Source: Acidithiobacillus sp. | GTDB lineage: Bacteria; Pseudomonadota; Gammaproteobacteria; Acidithiobacillales; Acidithiobacillaceae | Length of the DNA: 64,000 bases | Direction: 5' to 3' | Assembly: GCA_028697715.1 (NCBI GenBank) | Contig: JAQVDS010000003.1 | Location: 80,734-144,733, forward strand | Part shown: positions 1-10,699 of the stretch, one piece after another | Layout of the letters: each line of letters opens with the position of its first letter | Position numbering within the stretch: position 1 is the stretch's first letter | The notes under the pieces: generated by a model | Database searches by the model: none | Seen by the model: the letters and a program-made list of their open reading frames with translations, nothing else | What the model was told of the DNA's origin: nothing | Translations under genes and position numbers: made by a program

Positions 1-1337
1 TTTTCCGAGGGAATTCCCAGGGCAGAGGCGAGGGCGCGACTTTGCTGAGCATTGAGGCCAGACCCGGAATCGTTATTGTTGATCTGTTGGGAGAAGCCAC
101 GCAGCAAATCCGCAATCTGGGTTGCCCGGGCATATTGCAGGGGGATGAGTTCGGTCTCTAGCGGCTCCAGCTTGCGCTTGCTAGCCTCGGCCTTCAATTC
201 CGCCTCTTCCTGGCTGGTGATCTGGTTGGCCGGGGCAACCCAGAGAATGTTGCCGATGTGTTTTGCCGCAAGTCCTTGCGATTCCAAAATCACCTTGAAG
301 GCCTCTTCCCAAGGTTCATTCTTCAGGCGAATGGAAAGAGTACCGGAAACACTATTCGAAACCACGATATTCTGGTGGGTGAAGTCGGCAATGACCTGTA
401 AGGCATCCCGTACGCTGATGTTCTGGAAGTCCATGCTCAGGCGCTTACTTTGCATGGGATTCTCTGCGGCGGCATTGGCATCCTCATGGCGCACTGAGAT
501 CATGGTCTGCTGGCCGAGCTGATAGGCAGAGTACTGAAATGGCCCATTGATGTGAAAGATGAGGCGGGTGCTGGTGCCCAAGGGATAGACATCGACGTAC
601 TGTACCGGGGTACCGAATTGATCCGTACCAAAGCGATGGGTGAGGCTACTGGACACCTGGGTGTTGTGCAAGGTAACGACCAGGCGCCCTGGCTCCCGAT
701 TCACGTCCATTTGCGGCTGCATCCCCTGAATGCTGAGGGAGAGCATACCAGCGCCATCCTTTTCCCGATGAAAAGCCAGGTTTTCCACGCTCGTGCCGAG
801 GGTGGCAGGTACGACTGACGTCTCCGGAGCAGCGGCAACGGGCGCGCTGGATTCAGTGTTAGGAGTAGGAGTGGCTGTGACCGCAGGCGTAGCTGCTGGC
901 TTCTTCTGCAGGGCAACGAAGCGCAAACGGTAACCACCGGGAGCGGGTTCCACCATCACCGCCTGTGGCGAGCGCAGCAGCAGGTCTAGCCGGGCGTTGT
1001 GTCCGTCATTTTCGCTAAGAATGTTTTCGATTACCCCCCCACCCGCGACGTTGTCGGCTTGGGGGAGGAAATGGGTGTCTTGAAAGTCGATCTGCACGCG
1101 GTAGCCATGGTTGAAGGTATTCACATCATAGGATGGACGCGAATCGCTCTGGATGTTGACTACCGTTCCCTGGGCATTGGCCTCCACCTGTATCCCCTGG
1201 ATCAAGCTTGCGGCCCAGCTGGTACCGGTGACAGCCATGCAGCTCATTGCAGTCAACAGGGCAAGCCGCAGGGTGGCAGGCCGTTTCCGCTGCTTGCTCT
1301 GGGACGCTACCACTGCGAAAGAATCATTCTGGTTCAT
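1..1337 (-). CDS. pilQ: Type IV pilus secretin PilQ (partial, C-terminus outside window)
   Basis: Outer-membrane secretin through which the type IV pilus fibre passes. About 445 N-terminal codons are present and the frame is still open at base 1. After a signal-like segment ending near GTSWAAS comes an AMIN-type beta domain (SLIQGIQVEANAQGTVV), then a proline/alanine-rich linker. A secretin short N-terminal domain follows (LSMDFQNISVRDALQVIAD, then NIVVSNSVSGTLSIRLKN). ATG 1337 is preferred because AAGG lies 9 bases upstream; ATG 1346 is in frame but has no room for a ribosome site. It is the last gene of pilMNOPQ, 28 bases after pilP. The pore-forming C-terminal domain cannot be checked here. 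Confidence 0.93.
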   Translation of the reverse strand, partial: MNQNDSFAVVASQSKQRKRPATLRLALLTAMSCMAVTGTSWAASLIQGIQVEANAQGTVVNIQSDSRPSYDVNTFNHGYRVQIDFQDTHFLPQADNVAGGGVIENILSENDGHNARLDLLLRSPQAVMVEPAPGGYRLRFVALQKKPAATPAVTATPTPNTESSAPVAAAPETSVVPATLGTSVENLAFHREKDGAGMLSLSIQGMQPQMDVNREPGRLVVTLHNTQVSSSLTHRFGTDQFGTPVQYVDVYPLGTSTRLIFHINGPFQYSAYQLGQQTMISVRHEDANAAAENPMQSKRLSMDFQNISVRDALQVIADFTHQNIVVSNSVSGTLSIRLKNEPWEEAFKVILESQGLAAKHIGNILWVAPANQITSQEEAELKAEASKRKLEPLETELIPLQYARATQIADLLRGFSQQINNNDSGSGLNAQQSRALASALGIPSE

Positions 1338-1365
1338 GTGCTTCATCCTTGCTCAGATCCTTGAC

Positions 1366-1905
1366 TCAAGCATTGCTCTGAAAGTGCAGAGTCGTGCTTT
1401 GTTTTTCGTAGCCGCCGAACGCATTGGGCAGATACTGAATGACAACGACTTCATGACGCTGAGCGTCGATGGACACGATGTGGCCATTCTTGTCGCCGAT
1501 GCCGCTACCTACGTCCGCACGATAGACCTTGTCGTCCGGGGTCAGAAATACCGCCCAGTATTTTCCATCCGCCTGCATGATTCCGGTTAGGGTAAGGCTG
1601 CCAAGCGCATATTTTTCCAAGGGCTGGAGTGGGCCCTTCCGCTGCGGAGCTATTTTCGTTCCAGCCGCTGCCGCCTCGGCGCGTAATGCTAGAGTGGAAA
1701 AACTGGTGAAGGGATCGCGGTTCGAAGGATTGCTATAAGCCGTAGCCGTATAGTGTGGTATCGGCGGCAGTGGCTGAATCTTGGGGTGCAGCTGCGGCCC
1801 TTCCTGGACAAAGGCCTGCAGCTTTGCCAGATTTTCGTTTTGCGAGCAGGCGCTCAAGAGCAGGGTGAGCGTCGCCAGACTGACAATGCGGCCGGAAACC
1901 TTCAT
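1366..1905 (-). CDS. pilP: Type IV pilus assembly lipoprotein PilP
   Basis: Inner-membrane lipoprotein that links the PilN/PilO dimer to the PilQ secretin. The 179-residue product begins with a lipoprotein signal ending in the lipobox LLLSAC, so the mature protein would start at Cys20. A low-complexity linker (residues about 30-90) leads to a C-terminal beta domain with the typical segment LEKYALGSLTLTGIM, then GKYWAVFLTPDDKVYRADVG. It overlaps the stop of pilO by four bases (ATGA) and so is translationally coupled. Family assignment rests on the lipobox, the C-terminal domain and strict pilMNOPQ order. Confidence 0.95.
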   Translation of the reverse strand: MKVSGRIVSLATLTLLLSACSQNENLAKLQAFVQEGPQLHPKIQPLPPIPHYTATAYSNPSNRDPFTSFSTLALRAEAAAAGTKIAPQRKGPLQPLEKYALGSLTLTGIMQADGKYWAVFLTPDDKVYRADVGSGIGDKNGHIVSIDAQRHEVVVIQYLPNAFGGYEKQSTTLHFQSNA

Positions 1906-2543
1906 TTTTGTGCTCCTGTCTGCTCGGGCTTGACCTCAATATAGCGGTAGGTCGTTGCCACGCAGAACATTTGCAGTTGCTGGGCCGCCAGCGCCTTGGC
2001 GGGCGAAACGGGGCCACTGGCGCCTGCCGTGGGTGAGATAGTGATGTCGTTGATCGTCACGATCCGCGGCATCGCCGCCACCGCCGCAACGAAGCGCCCC
2101 ATGTCGTTATACGTTCCCACCACATTGATCTTTACTGGAATTTCGGCATAAAAATTCTTGTTTACTTCCGGAAGTGGTTGAAAGAGGGTGAACTCCAGCC
2201 CGCGGCTCCGGCCGGCTAGCGTGACGTCGTCGAGCAGGGAAGGGATTTGTGCGCGATTCGGTAGCTGGCTCAGAAAACGCTGGAAGCGCTGTTTCATTTC
2301 CTGGATTTGCTTTTGATACGCAGGCAGATTGGCGGCCAGGAGCTGCTTCTGGCGCACCTGCTCTTTCATGCTTTCCACCTGTAAATGGAGATCGTGATAT
2401 TTGTCGTTTTCTGGGGAAATGAACCAGAACCAAGCAAAAACACCCAGTAAAATGATGATGACAGCCGCAATGATGGCCTTGGCCTTTAGCGGCAGGCGCA
2501 TGAGATCATCAAGCTGCAGGTTGTTGATTTCATCCCAGGTCAT
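1902..2543 (-). CDS. pilO: Type IV pilus inner membrane protein PilO
   Basis: Bitopic inner-membrane protein that pairs with PilN to align the pilus motor with the outer-membrane secretin. The 213-residue protein has a short cytoplasmic N-terminus (MTWDEINNLQLDDLMRLP) and one transmembrane helix (about residues 23-43). A coiled coil follows (about 50-90, rich in K, Q and E), then a ferredoxin-like periplasmic domain containing INVVGTYNDMGRFVAAVA. The start overlaps the end of pilN by 14 bases. Length and layout are normal for the family. Confidence 0.95.
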   Translation of the reverse strand: MTWDEINNLQLDDLMRLPLKAKAIIAAVIIILLGVFAWFWFISPENDKYHDLHLQVESMKEQVRQKQLLAANLPAYQKQIQEMKQRFQRFLSQLPNRAQIPSLLDDVTLAGRSRGLEFTLFQPLPEVNKNFYAEIPVKINVVGTYNDMGRFVAAVAAMPRIVTINDITISPTAGASGPVSPAKALAAQQLQMFCVATTYRYIEVKPEQTGAQK

Positions 2544-3105
2544 GAGTGTGCTCCGGCTTTGTCTTGGGCAAGCGGGTTTGCATCTGCAGAGTGAACTGAT
2601 TTACTTCGTCGCCGCCCAGTTTGGCTTTGCTAATGATGTCCAGCGTAGGTTTGTCGAAAACGCCACTGGTTTCAATTTTTCGCATGAATTCGGCCACTTG
2701 ATCGTTACCCTCGGCGTAGCCGGAGAGGGTCACGTTGTCTCCCTGTTGTTGTAGCTTGATCAAAAACACCCCTTGCGGGGTGATGGCCGCCAGCGAGTTG
2801 AAAATCCTGACGCTGAGATCACGTTGATCCTGAAGTGTGCTGATGATTCGTTCCCTTGCAAGCAAAGCATCACGTTTTTTACGTAGATCGGCAATAGAGG
2901 TAATTTTTTGATCCAATTGTTGGGTGACACCCTGCAAGTAGAGGATTTTTTCCTGTTCTGCCTGCACACGCCCAACGAATACCTGATAAACTCCATAATA
3001 AATAGCTGCTGCGACAAGCAGCACAAGAAGCAGCCCCGCGAGGAAAACTTGTTGCTGTTTTTTTCTCTTGGTTTCGCGATGAGGAAGTAAGTTGATGAAG
3101 ATCAT
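2530..3105 (-). CDS. pilN: Type IV pilus inner membrane protein PilN
   Basis: Inner-membrane partner of PilO; its cytoplasmic tail docks onto PilM. The N-terminus MIFINLLPHRETKRKKQQ contains the conserved INLLP motif that inserts into the PilM cleft. A transmembrane helix follows at about residues 20-42, then a coiled coil and a periplasmic domain ending in FTLQMQTRL. 191 residues is usual. The ATG overlaps the pilM stop (ATGA), indicating coupled translation. Confidence 0.95.
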   Translation of the reverse strand: MIFINLLPHRETKRKKQQQVFLAGLLLVLLVAAAIYYGVYQVFVGRVQAEQEKILYLQGVTQQLDQKITSIADLRKKRDALLARERIISTLQDQRDLSVRIFNSLAAITPQGVFLIKLQQQGDNVTLSGYAEGNDQVAEFMRKIETSGVFDKPTLDIISKAKLGGDEVNQFTLQMQTRLPKTKPEHTHDLG

Positions 3106-4145
3106 TCAGCAAACCTCCGAAGAGCGAGTCCGCAGGCTACCGCCATGGCAGAACCTTCGCTACGCAAGAAACGCTCGTTCACGGCCGATCCGATGCTCAT
3201 CCCGGTAAACGGGTCGGGCGTCTCGACCGGTAAGGAAGCGAGCTGTTTGGTAATGCCCGCCAGATTGGCCCCGGGGCCGAAGAGTGCGATTTTTCGCAAA
3301 TTGACATCGGGTAGGCTGGCTTGAAAGAAGTCCAGAGCACGCAGGATTTCTCGACCTAGATCGGCGACAAACGGGGCGAGTACGTCCTTCTCGTATTCTT
3401 GGGGCAGGCCACCGAAGCGCTGCATCCGTATGGCATCGTCACGACTTAGGCCAAAATGCTGTGAGATCCTTTCGGTCAGCTTCGCCGTGCCAAAATTGTG
3501 GTCGCGAGAATAAATGGGTTGGGAGTTTTCGAAAACGTGTACCCCAGTCGTGCTACCGCCGATCTCGATCAGGACGATGCCACCTTTTTCGCTACGGATC
3601 TGCGGTTGCAGATGATTGATGAGCGTCCACAGGGAAAATTGCCGCACATCGAGAATGCTAGGCTTGAGGCCGGCGCCTTCCAGTATGGCGGAAATGTCCT
3701 CCACATGATCTTTTTTGCTGGCAACGAGGAGAATCTGCTGATATCCCTTCCGTTCTGGATCCGGCCCCAGCGCAGCGAAGTCAAAATTGACCTGCTCCAT
3801 GGGGAAGGGAATGTATTGTTGACCCTCGTAGCGAATCTGGTCCTCGACGACGTCATCGCGCATTCCCGATGGCAGAGAGATAATTTTGACGATGGCGTTG
3901 TTGGACGGTAATGCCGTTGCGGTCTTTTTGGTGCGGATGCGTGATCGCTGCAGAATCGTGCGGATAGCGCTACTGCTGGACTCGAGCTCCCGTCCATCCG
4001 GCTCTGCACCTAGGTAACTCAGTATCGTCTCGCTGTCGGCATGGGTAACGGTAAACTGTCCCCGCGTCGAAGACAGCTCTACAAGTTTTACTGCATCCAG
4101 TCCAATATCGAGACCGAGCAGCGGGGGACGGGGCATGCGTAGCAT
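3102..4145 (-). CDS. pilM: Type IV pilus actin-like ATPase PilM
   Basis: Cytoplasmic actin/FtsA-like protein that binds PilN and couples cytoplasmic motors to the alignment complex. The 347-residue protein opens with the phosphate-1 loop LLGLDIGLDAVKLVEL and has a second nucleotide-binding segment, GGIVLIEIGGSTTGVHVF, near residue 200. The conserved QIRYEGQQYIPFPMEQVNFDF segment (residues about 107-127) is diagnostic. ATG 4145 is chosen because GTGAGG lies five bases upstream. It is the first gene of pilMNOPQ. A divergent gap of 214 bases separates it from tadA and should hold promoters for both. Confidence 0.95.
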   Translation of the reverse strand: MLRMPRPPLLGLDIGLDAVKLVELSSTRGQFTVTHADSETILSYLGAEPDGRELESSSSAIRTILQRSRIRTKKTATALPSNNAIVKIISLPSGMRDDVVEDQIRYEGQQYIPFPMEQVNFDFAALGPDPERKGYQQILLVASKKDHVEDISAILEGAGLKPSILDVRQFSLWTLINHLQPQIRSEKGGIVLIEIGGSTTGVHVFENSQPIYSRDHNFGTAKLTERISQHFGLSRDDAIRMQRFGGLPQEYEKDVLAPFVADLGREILRALDFFQASLPDVNLRKIALFGPGANLAGITKQLASLPVETPDPFTGMSIGSAVNERFLRSEGSAMAVACGLALRRFAE

Positions 4146-4353
4146 GTTTTCCTCACCTTGGTGCGTAATGAATCGCTATGCTGTTCCCAAGCAAGCGAGC
4201 GTCTACTTTTTGCAACTTGCCCGGAAAATTAGCAGCATTCCGCAGCCTGTCAAGGCATACTCGGAAAAATCTTCGCGGCTTGTCCGCTTGGGGTTTGGTG
4301 CTGCCGGACAATCTCGCTAGACTGGTAACCCCGATCCAGTGCGCAAACGGTAG

Positions 4354-5251
<898 letters not shown>

Positions 5252-5255
<4 letters not shown>

Positions 5256-5692
5256 AAGATTTCGCAAGCGTATATGGTGGCATGCTCTGGGCGATTCGCG
5301 ACTGGGCCCAGTGGGATGCTTTGGTAGCTACCTTGCAGACAGAGGCAGGCGACGACTGGTATGTCTACTTTGTCGGACAGGAGCCACCGCAGGCTCCCTT
5401 GTCCGCCGAGACCTTCTGTCGGGTGCTGACGGAGATCGATGTGCTGCTGCACCACGATCATCGCGAGCGATACCTTGGGATTGTTTATGTGGATGACCGC
5501 GAGCATCCCAGTTTGCTCAAGATCTATGATCCCAACAATCTCGGCGCCTCGTGTGGCAGCAGTGGCAAACAGATACCACCAGGTTGGGTCCTGTCTCGTA
5601 TGCCGCCCGAACGACTGCCTGGCCCGGTAATCATTCCCGAGGGGCGACTGCGTTGGTGGCGAGAATTATTTGACAGACAGCGAGGTGCATGA
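5252..5692 (+). CDS. Conserved hypothetical protein in the tadA-mutS2 operon
   Basis: 146-residue soluble protein that I do not recognise. It is rich in Trp, Asp and Leu, has no signal peptide or membrane helix, and contains an acidic stretch (VYVDDREHPSLLKIYDPNNL) followed by the only cysteine, in GASCGSSG, near residue 93. The alternating hydrophobic pattern (YLGIVYVDD) suggests an alpha/beta fold. Four-base overlaps with yjbQ and the MutS2-like gene show it is co-translated with them. Codon use matches its neighbours, so it is very likely a real gene of unknown function. Confidence 0.85.
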
Positions 5693-7230
5693 TGGAAGGG
5701 GACTGGAAGTTGCTGGATTTTGAGGGGATTCGTCGATTGCTCGAAAAACTCTCTGCCACGCCCATGGGTGCCGATGCCGCGCGGAATCTGGGTCCAGCAC
5801 CTTCGGTAGCAGCCGCTCGACAGTTGCAGGAGGCGATCACGGCGGCACGCTTCGGCCTGGAATCGGGCGCCGGCCCCGTATTGCCCGAGCTGCCGGATCC
5901 GCGTCCGGCCTTGCGGCAGGCGGCGACACCAGGCGCAGCGCTATCCGGCCAGGCGTTCCGCAACCTGCATCGGATTCTGCGTGTCGGGCAGGAGTTGCGT
6001 GCCTTTGTCGAGGCGCGGCCGGCACTGCTGCCGCTGGGGGCGGAGGTCCTCGATGCGGCGGGTTCCCTGATCGATGCCATCGATGCCATGCTGCTGCCCA
6101 ATGGTTCCGTTCGCGAAGACGGTAACGGCACCTTGCGCCGCCTGCACAGTGAACTCAAGCAGGAGAGGGAAGCCGTGCAGCGGCAGATTCAGCCGCACCT
6201 GCGTGGCGGAGGCAAGGCGCACTGGGCCGGACAGCGACTGTCGGTGCATTTGCCTGATGGCTCGCGAGAAGAGATCCGTGGCGTGCGTCGGGGAGCGGGG
6301 CCCGGAGGACACGGTACCGTGATCGAGCCAATGGAGCTGGTGGCGCTCAATAATCACTTGGAAAAGATCTCCGGCACGATCGAACAGGAAAATCAGAGTG
6401 TGCTGCGGGCCCTGACCGATGATGTGCGCGCGCTGCTGCCGGCGCTGCAGAAATTGGTGGACGCCCTGACCTGGCTCGATCTGGCCATCGCCGGAGCGCA
6501 GCTCTCCTTGCACCTGCAGGCGCAGGCTGCGGAACTGGTGGAAGAGCCCATTTTGCAATTCGCGGGTGCCGTGCATCCGCAACTCTGGCTAGCGCACGTG
6601 GATCATCGTGGGCCCAAGCCCAAGCCTCTTTCGGTTCGGATCAATGCGGAAAATCCTATCCTGGTGGTGACCGGCCCGAACACTGGTGGCAAAAGTGTCT
6701 CGCTGAAAACCGTGGGCTTGCTCGCAGTGATGGCGCAGTGCGGTTTGCATGTGCCGGTTTCGGGGCGGGCCGTCGTGGGGCGCTTCAGTAAGATTTTTGT
6801 CGACATGGGTGACCCGCAAAGCATGGCCTTTGCTTTGTCTACCTTTTCTGGTCATATCGATATGCTGAAAAAACTCTTGGCGGAGGCCGACGCATCGACC
6901 CTCATCCTGCTCGATGAACTGGGGACCGGCACCGATCCGGAAGAGGGTGCGGCGATGGCGATGGCAGTACTGGACGAGCTGGCGCGGCGCGGCGTGCGCG
7001 GTATGGTCACGACCCATCTGACGCCTATTAAGAGCTTTGCCGCCGAGCATCCGGCCCTGCAAATCGCCTCTATGCGCTTCGACCATGAGCGCCTGGAGCC
7101 TACCTACGAGCTCGAAATCGGCGTTCCCGGAAAGTCCCTTGGGCTCTTGATTGCCGAAAAGTCCGGCCTACCGGTGGAATTGGTGCGCGAAGCGCGCGGC
7201 TATCTTGCGCGTCTGCATCAGGGTGCATAG
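5689..7230 (+). CDS. MutS2-like ATPase lacking the Smr domain
   Basis: MutS-family ATPase of the MutS2 branch, linked in other bacteria to recombination control or collided-ribosome rescue. The protein has clamp/core helices (residues about 1-300), then Walker A GPNTGGKS (329-336), the MutS2 signature DMGDPQSMAFALSTFSGHI, Walker B LILLDELGTGTDPEEG and the H-loop segment MVTTHLTPIK. It ends at 513 residues just after the ATPase domain, whereas canonical MutS2 is near 780 and carries KOW and Smr nuclease domains. The downstream sequence shows no Smr remnant. The start is ATG 5689 or 5692; the stop of the preceding gene overlaps it. Confidence 0.88.
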   Translation: MMEGDWKLLDFEGIRRLLEKLSATPMGADAARNLGPAPSVAAARQLQEAITAARFGLESGAGPVLPELPDPRPALRQAATPGAALSGQAFRNLHRILRVGQELRAFVEARPALLPLGAEVLDAAGSLIDAIDAMLLPNGSVREDGNGTLRRLHSELKQEREAVQRQIQPHLRGGGKAHWAGQRLSVHLPDGSREEIRGVRRGAGPGGHGTVIEPMELVALNNHLEKISGTIEQENQSVLRALTDDVRALLPALQKLVDALTWLDLAIAGAQLSLHLQAQAAELVEEPILQFAGAVHPQLWLAHVDHRGPKPKPLSVRINAENPILVVTGPNTGGKSVSLKTVGLLAVMAQCGLHVPVSGRAVVGRFSKIFVDMGDPQSMAFALSTFSGHIDMLKKLLAEADASTLILLDELGTGTDPEEGAAMAMAVLDELARRGVRGMVTTHLTPIKSFAAEHPALQIASMRFDHERLEPTYELEIGVPGKSLGLLIAEKSGLPVELVREARGYLARLHQGA

Positions 7231-7261
7231 AGGAACACGCGGTTTCGCCAAGGCATTTTTA

Positions 7262-7291
7262 TTTGACGCTGTCGTCAAAACTGCATAGCGT
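7262..7291 (+). promoter_or_regulatory. Candidate ilv operon promoter with inverted repeat
   Basis: TTTGACG (7262-7268) and CGTCAAA (7273-7279) form a perfect 7-bp inverted repeat with spacer CTGT. It contains a -35-like TTGACG (7263-7268), with TAGCGT at 7286-7291 after a 17-base spacer. It lies just before the ilvB ribosome site (GAGGAG, 7315-7320). No leader peptide rich in branched-chain codons is evident. Promoter strength and any bound regulator are guesses. Confidence 0.4.
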
Positions 7292-7328
7292 TGGGCGCAG
7301 TATGTTGATCTTGTGAGGAGCCTTGACC

Positions 7329-9068
7329 ATGTCTGCCCCCAATCAGACTCGTGAACGCACGCGTTCTTCCACTGAGACCGAAGAACTTACCGGCGCTGAA
7401 ATTGTTGTGCGCGCCCTGCGGGATGAGGGCGTGGAGACGGTATTTGGTTATCCCGGTGGCGCCGTGCTCTATATCTACGACGAACTGGACAAGCAGGATG
7501 CTATACAGCATGTGCTGGTCCGCCACGAGCAGGCAGCGGTGCATGCAGCCGATGCCTACTCGCGCAGTACCGGCAAGATTGGAGTGGCCCTGGTCACCAG
7601 CGGCCCGGGTGCTACCAATGCCGTTACTGGCATTGCGACAGCGTACATGGACTCCATTCCTTTGGTTGTTATCACTGGGCAAGTTCCCGTGGCGTTGATT
7701 GGTAACGATGCCTTCCAGGAGGTGGATACCGTCGGGATCACTCGTCCCTGTACCAAGCACAATTTTCTGGTGCGCGACGTGAACGAGCTTGCCCAGACCA
7801 TCAAGACTGCTTTCTATCTGGCCGCTTCCGGGCGGCCGGGTCCGGTACTCATCGACATCCCCAAGGATGTCACCGCCAAGCGTTGCCGCTACGAGTACCC
7901 GGAAAAGGTGCAGTTACGCTCCTACAAGCCGACGGTGAAGGGACACTCCGGGCAATTGCGCAAGGCTCTGCAGCTCATTGCCGCGGCGGAACGTCCACTG
8001 TTTTACACTGGCGGCGGTGTCATTCTTTCGGACAGCGCGGACGAGCTCACCCAGCTGGTGCGCCGTTGTGACGCGCCCATTACCAACACTTTAATGGGGC
8101 TGGGTGGTTATCCGGCCTCTGATCGCCAGTTTCTGGGCATGCTCGGTATGCATGGCACCTACGAAGCGAACATGGCCGTGCAACACTGTGACGTCCTCGT
8201 TGCTCTCGGTGCTCGTTTTGATGACCGGGTGACGGGCAATCTCAGCCACTTCGCGCCGCATGCCAAGATTATTCATGTCGATGTCGATCCCGCGTCTATC
8301 TCCAAGAACGTGAAGGTCGATGTGCCAGTGGTTGGCGATCTGCGTTCGGTGTTGCGCGAGATGAACGAGCTGGCGGAGGAAATGGGCATCGGCGGCGGGT
8401 CGTTGGAGCGCTGGTGGGCGCAAATTGAGGAGTGGCGGCAGCGCGATTGCCTGCACTACACCCAGACCGATACCATCATCAAGCCCCAGTATGTCGTCCA
8501 AAAACTCTTTGAACTCACTGTTGGCAATGCCATTGTCACCTCCGATGTCGGTCAGCACCAGATGTGGGCGGCACAGTTCTATGGTTTTGACCGCCCACGG
8601 CGCTGGATCAACAGCGGTGGTCTGGGCACCATGGGCTTTGGCCTGCCGGCGGCGATGGGCGCGCAGATGGCGGAACCGCAGAGCACGGTTGTTTGTGTGA
8701 CGGGGGAGGGCAGCATCCAGATGAACATTCAGGAGCTTTCCACCTGTCGGCAGTACAAGCTTCCCATCAAGGTGGCCTGCCTCAATAATGGCTATCTGGG
8801 CATGGTGCGGCAGTGGCAGGAGTTTTTCTACGAAGAGCGTTATGCCTCCAGTTATATGGAGGCGCTGCCGGACTTCGTGAAATTGGCCGAGGCTTATGGT
8901 CACATCGGCCTGCGTGCGGAAAAGCCCGCCGACGTCGAGCCCGTGATTCGCGAGGCCCTGCGCCTCAAGGACCGCATGGTTTTCATGGACTTTCTTGTCG
9001 ATCGCACCGAGAATGTCTATCCCATGGTACCGGCGGGAGCCGCGCTGTCTGACATGATTCTGGTATAA
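7329..9068 (+). CDS. ilvB: Acetolactate synthase large subunit
   Basis: Thiamine-diphosphate enzyme condensing two pyruvates (or pyruvate and 2-ketobutyrate), the first common step of valine, leucine and isoleucine synthesis. The order is an N-terminal ThDP domain (VFGYPGGAVLYIYDEL, with the catalytic Glu in LVRHEQAAVHAADAY), a central FAD-binding domain (FYTGGGVILS), and a C-terminal ThDP/Mg domain (GEGSIQMNIQELST, CLNNGYLGMVRQWQE). ATG 7329 is chosen because GAGGAG ends 8 bases upstream; TTG 7323 is too close. First gene of ilvBNC. 579 residues is normal. Confidence 0.97.
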   Translation: MSAPNQTRERTRSSTETEELTGAEIVVRALRDEGVETVFGYPGGAVLYIYDELDKQDAIQHVLVRHEQAAVHAADAYSRSTGKIGVALVTSGPGATNAVTGIATAYMDSIPLVVITGQVPVALIGNDAFQEVDTVGITRPCTKHNFLVRDVNELAQTIKTAFYLAASGRPGPVLIDIPKDVTAKRCRYEYPEKVQLRSYKPTVKGHSGQLRKALQLIAAAERPLFYTGGGVILSDSADELTQLVRRCDAPITNTLMGLGGYPASDRQFLGMLGMHGTYEANMAVQHCDVLVALGARFDDRVTGNLSHFAPHAKIIHVDVDPASISKNVKVDVPVVGDLRSVLREMNELAEEMGIGGGSLERWWAQIEEWRQRDCLHYTQTDTIIKPQYVVQKLFELTVGNAIVTSDVGQHQMWAAQFYGFDRPRRWINSGGLGTMGFGLPAAMGAQMAEPQSTVVCVTGEGSIQMNIQELSTCRQYKLPIKVACLNNGYLGMVRQWQEFFYEERYASSYMEALPDFVKLAEAYGHIGLRAEKPADVEPVIREALRLKDRMVFMDFLVDRTENVYPMVPAGAALSDMILV

Positions 9069-9071
9069 CGC

Positions 9072-9560
9072 ATGCACCGACATATCATTTCTGTTCTACT
9101 GGAAAACGAAGCTGGCGCCTTGTCGCGGGTGGCAGGACTATTCTCGGCGCGGGGCTATAACATCGAGGCGATGACTGTTGCCCCCACTCATGAGGCCAGC
9201 GTCTCGCGTATGACCATCCTCACCCAGGGTTCAGAAGAGATCATGGAGCAGGTACTCAAGCAGCTGAACAAGCTGGTCGAGGTCATCCGGGTCAATGATC
9301 TGAGTGAGGGTCCGCACATCGAGCGCGAGCTGATGCTGATCAAGGTGCATGCGGTGGGGTCGGATCGGGAGGAGGTGAAACGTCTTGCCGATATCTTCCG
9401 GGGGCGCATCATCGATGTGACCGATCGGAGTTATACCATCGAGTTGACGGGTACTGGAGAAAAGCTCGACGCCTTTCTCCACGCACTCGATCCCGGTATG
9501 GTCATCGAAGTGGTACGCAGCGGCGCCAGTGCCATCAGCCGCGGTGCAAAGAGTATTTGA
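9072..9560 (+). CDS. ilvN: Acetolactate synthase regulatory (small) subunit
   Basis: ACT-domain subunit that activates the large subunit and confers feedback inhibition by valine. The 162-residue product starts with the ACT motif HIISVLLENEAGALSRVAGL (residues 4-23), followed by ARGYNIEAMTVAPTHEASVS. The C-terminal half (about residues 80-162) is the second regulatory domain, making this the long IlvH-type form. It begins three bases after the ilvB stop and 24 bases before ilvC, so subunits and the next enzyme are co-expressed. Confidence 0.96.
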   Translation: MHRHIISVLLENEAGALSRVAGLFSARGYNIEAMTVAPTHEASVSRMTILTQGSEEIMEQVLKQLNKLVEVIRVNDLSEGPHIERELMLIKVHAVGSDREEVKRLADIFRGRIIDVTDRSYTIELTGTGEKLDAFLHALDPGMVIEVVRSGASAISRGAKSI

Positions 9561-10601
<1,041 letters not shown>

Positions 10602-10699
10602 GCACTTCTATTGTTCCCTGCTGGGACTGCCTTATCACTGGGGCGGTCTCCTTGGCAGGAGCGCTTCCCCAAGCCTTGGCGACTTGCTAGGCTTGCGCC

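Noticed and set aside
7323..7328. TTG start for ilvB
   Set aside because: It lies only two bases after GAGGAG; ATG 7329 has proper spacing.
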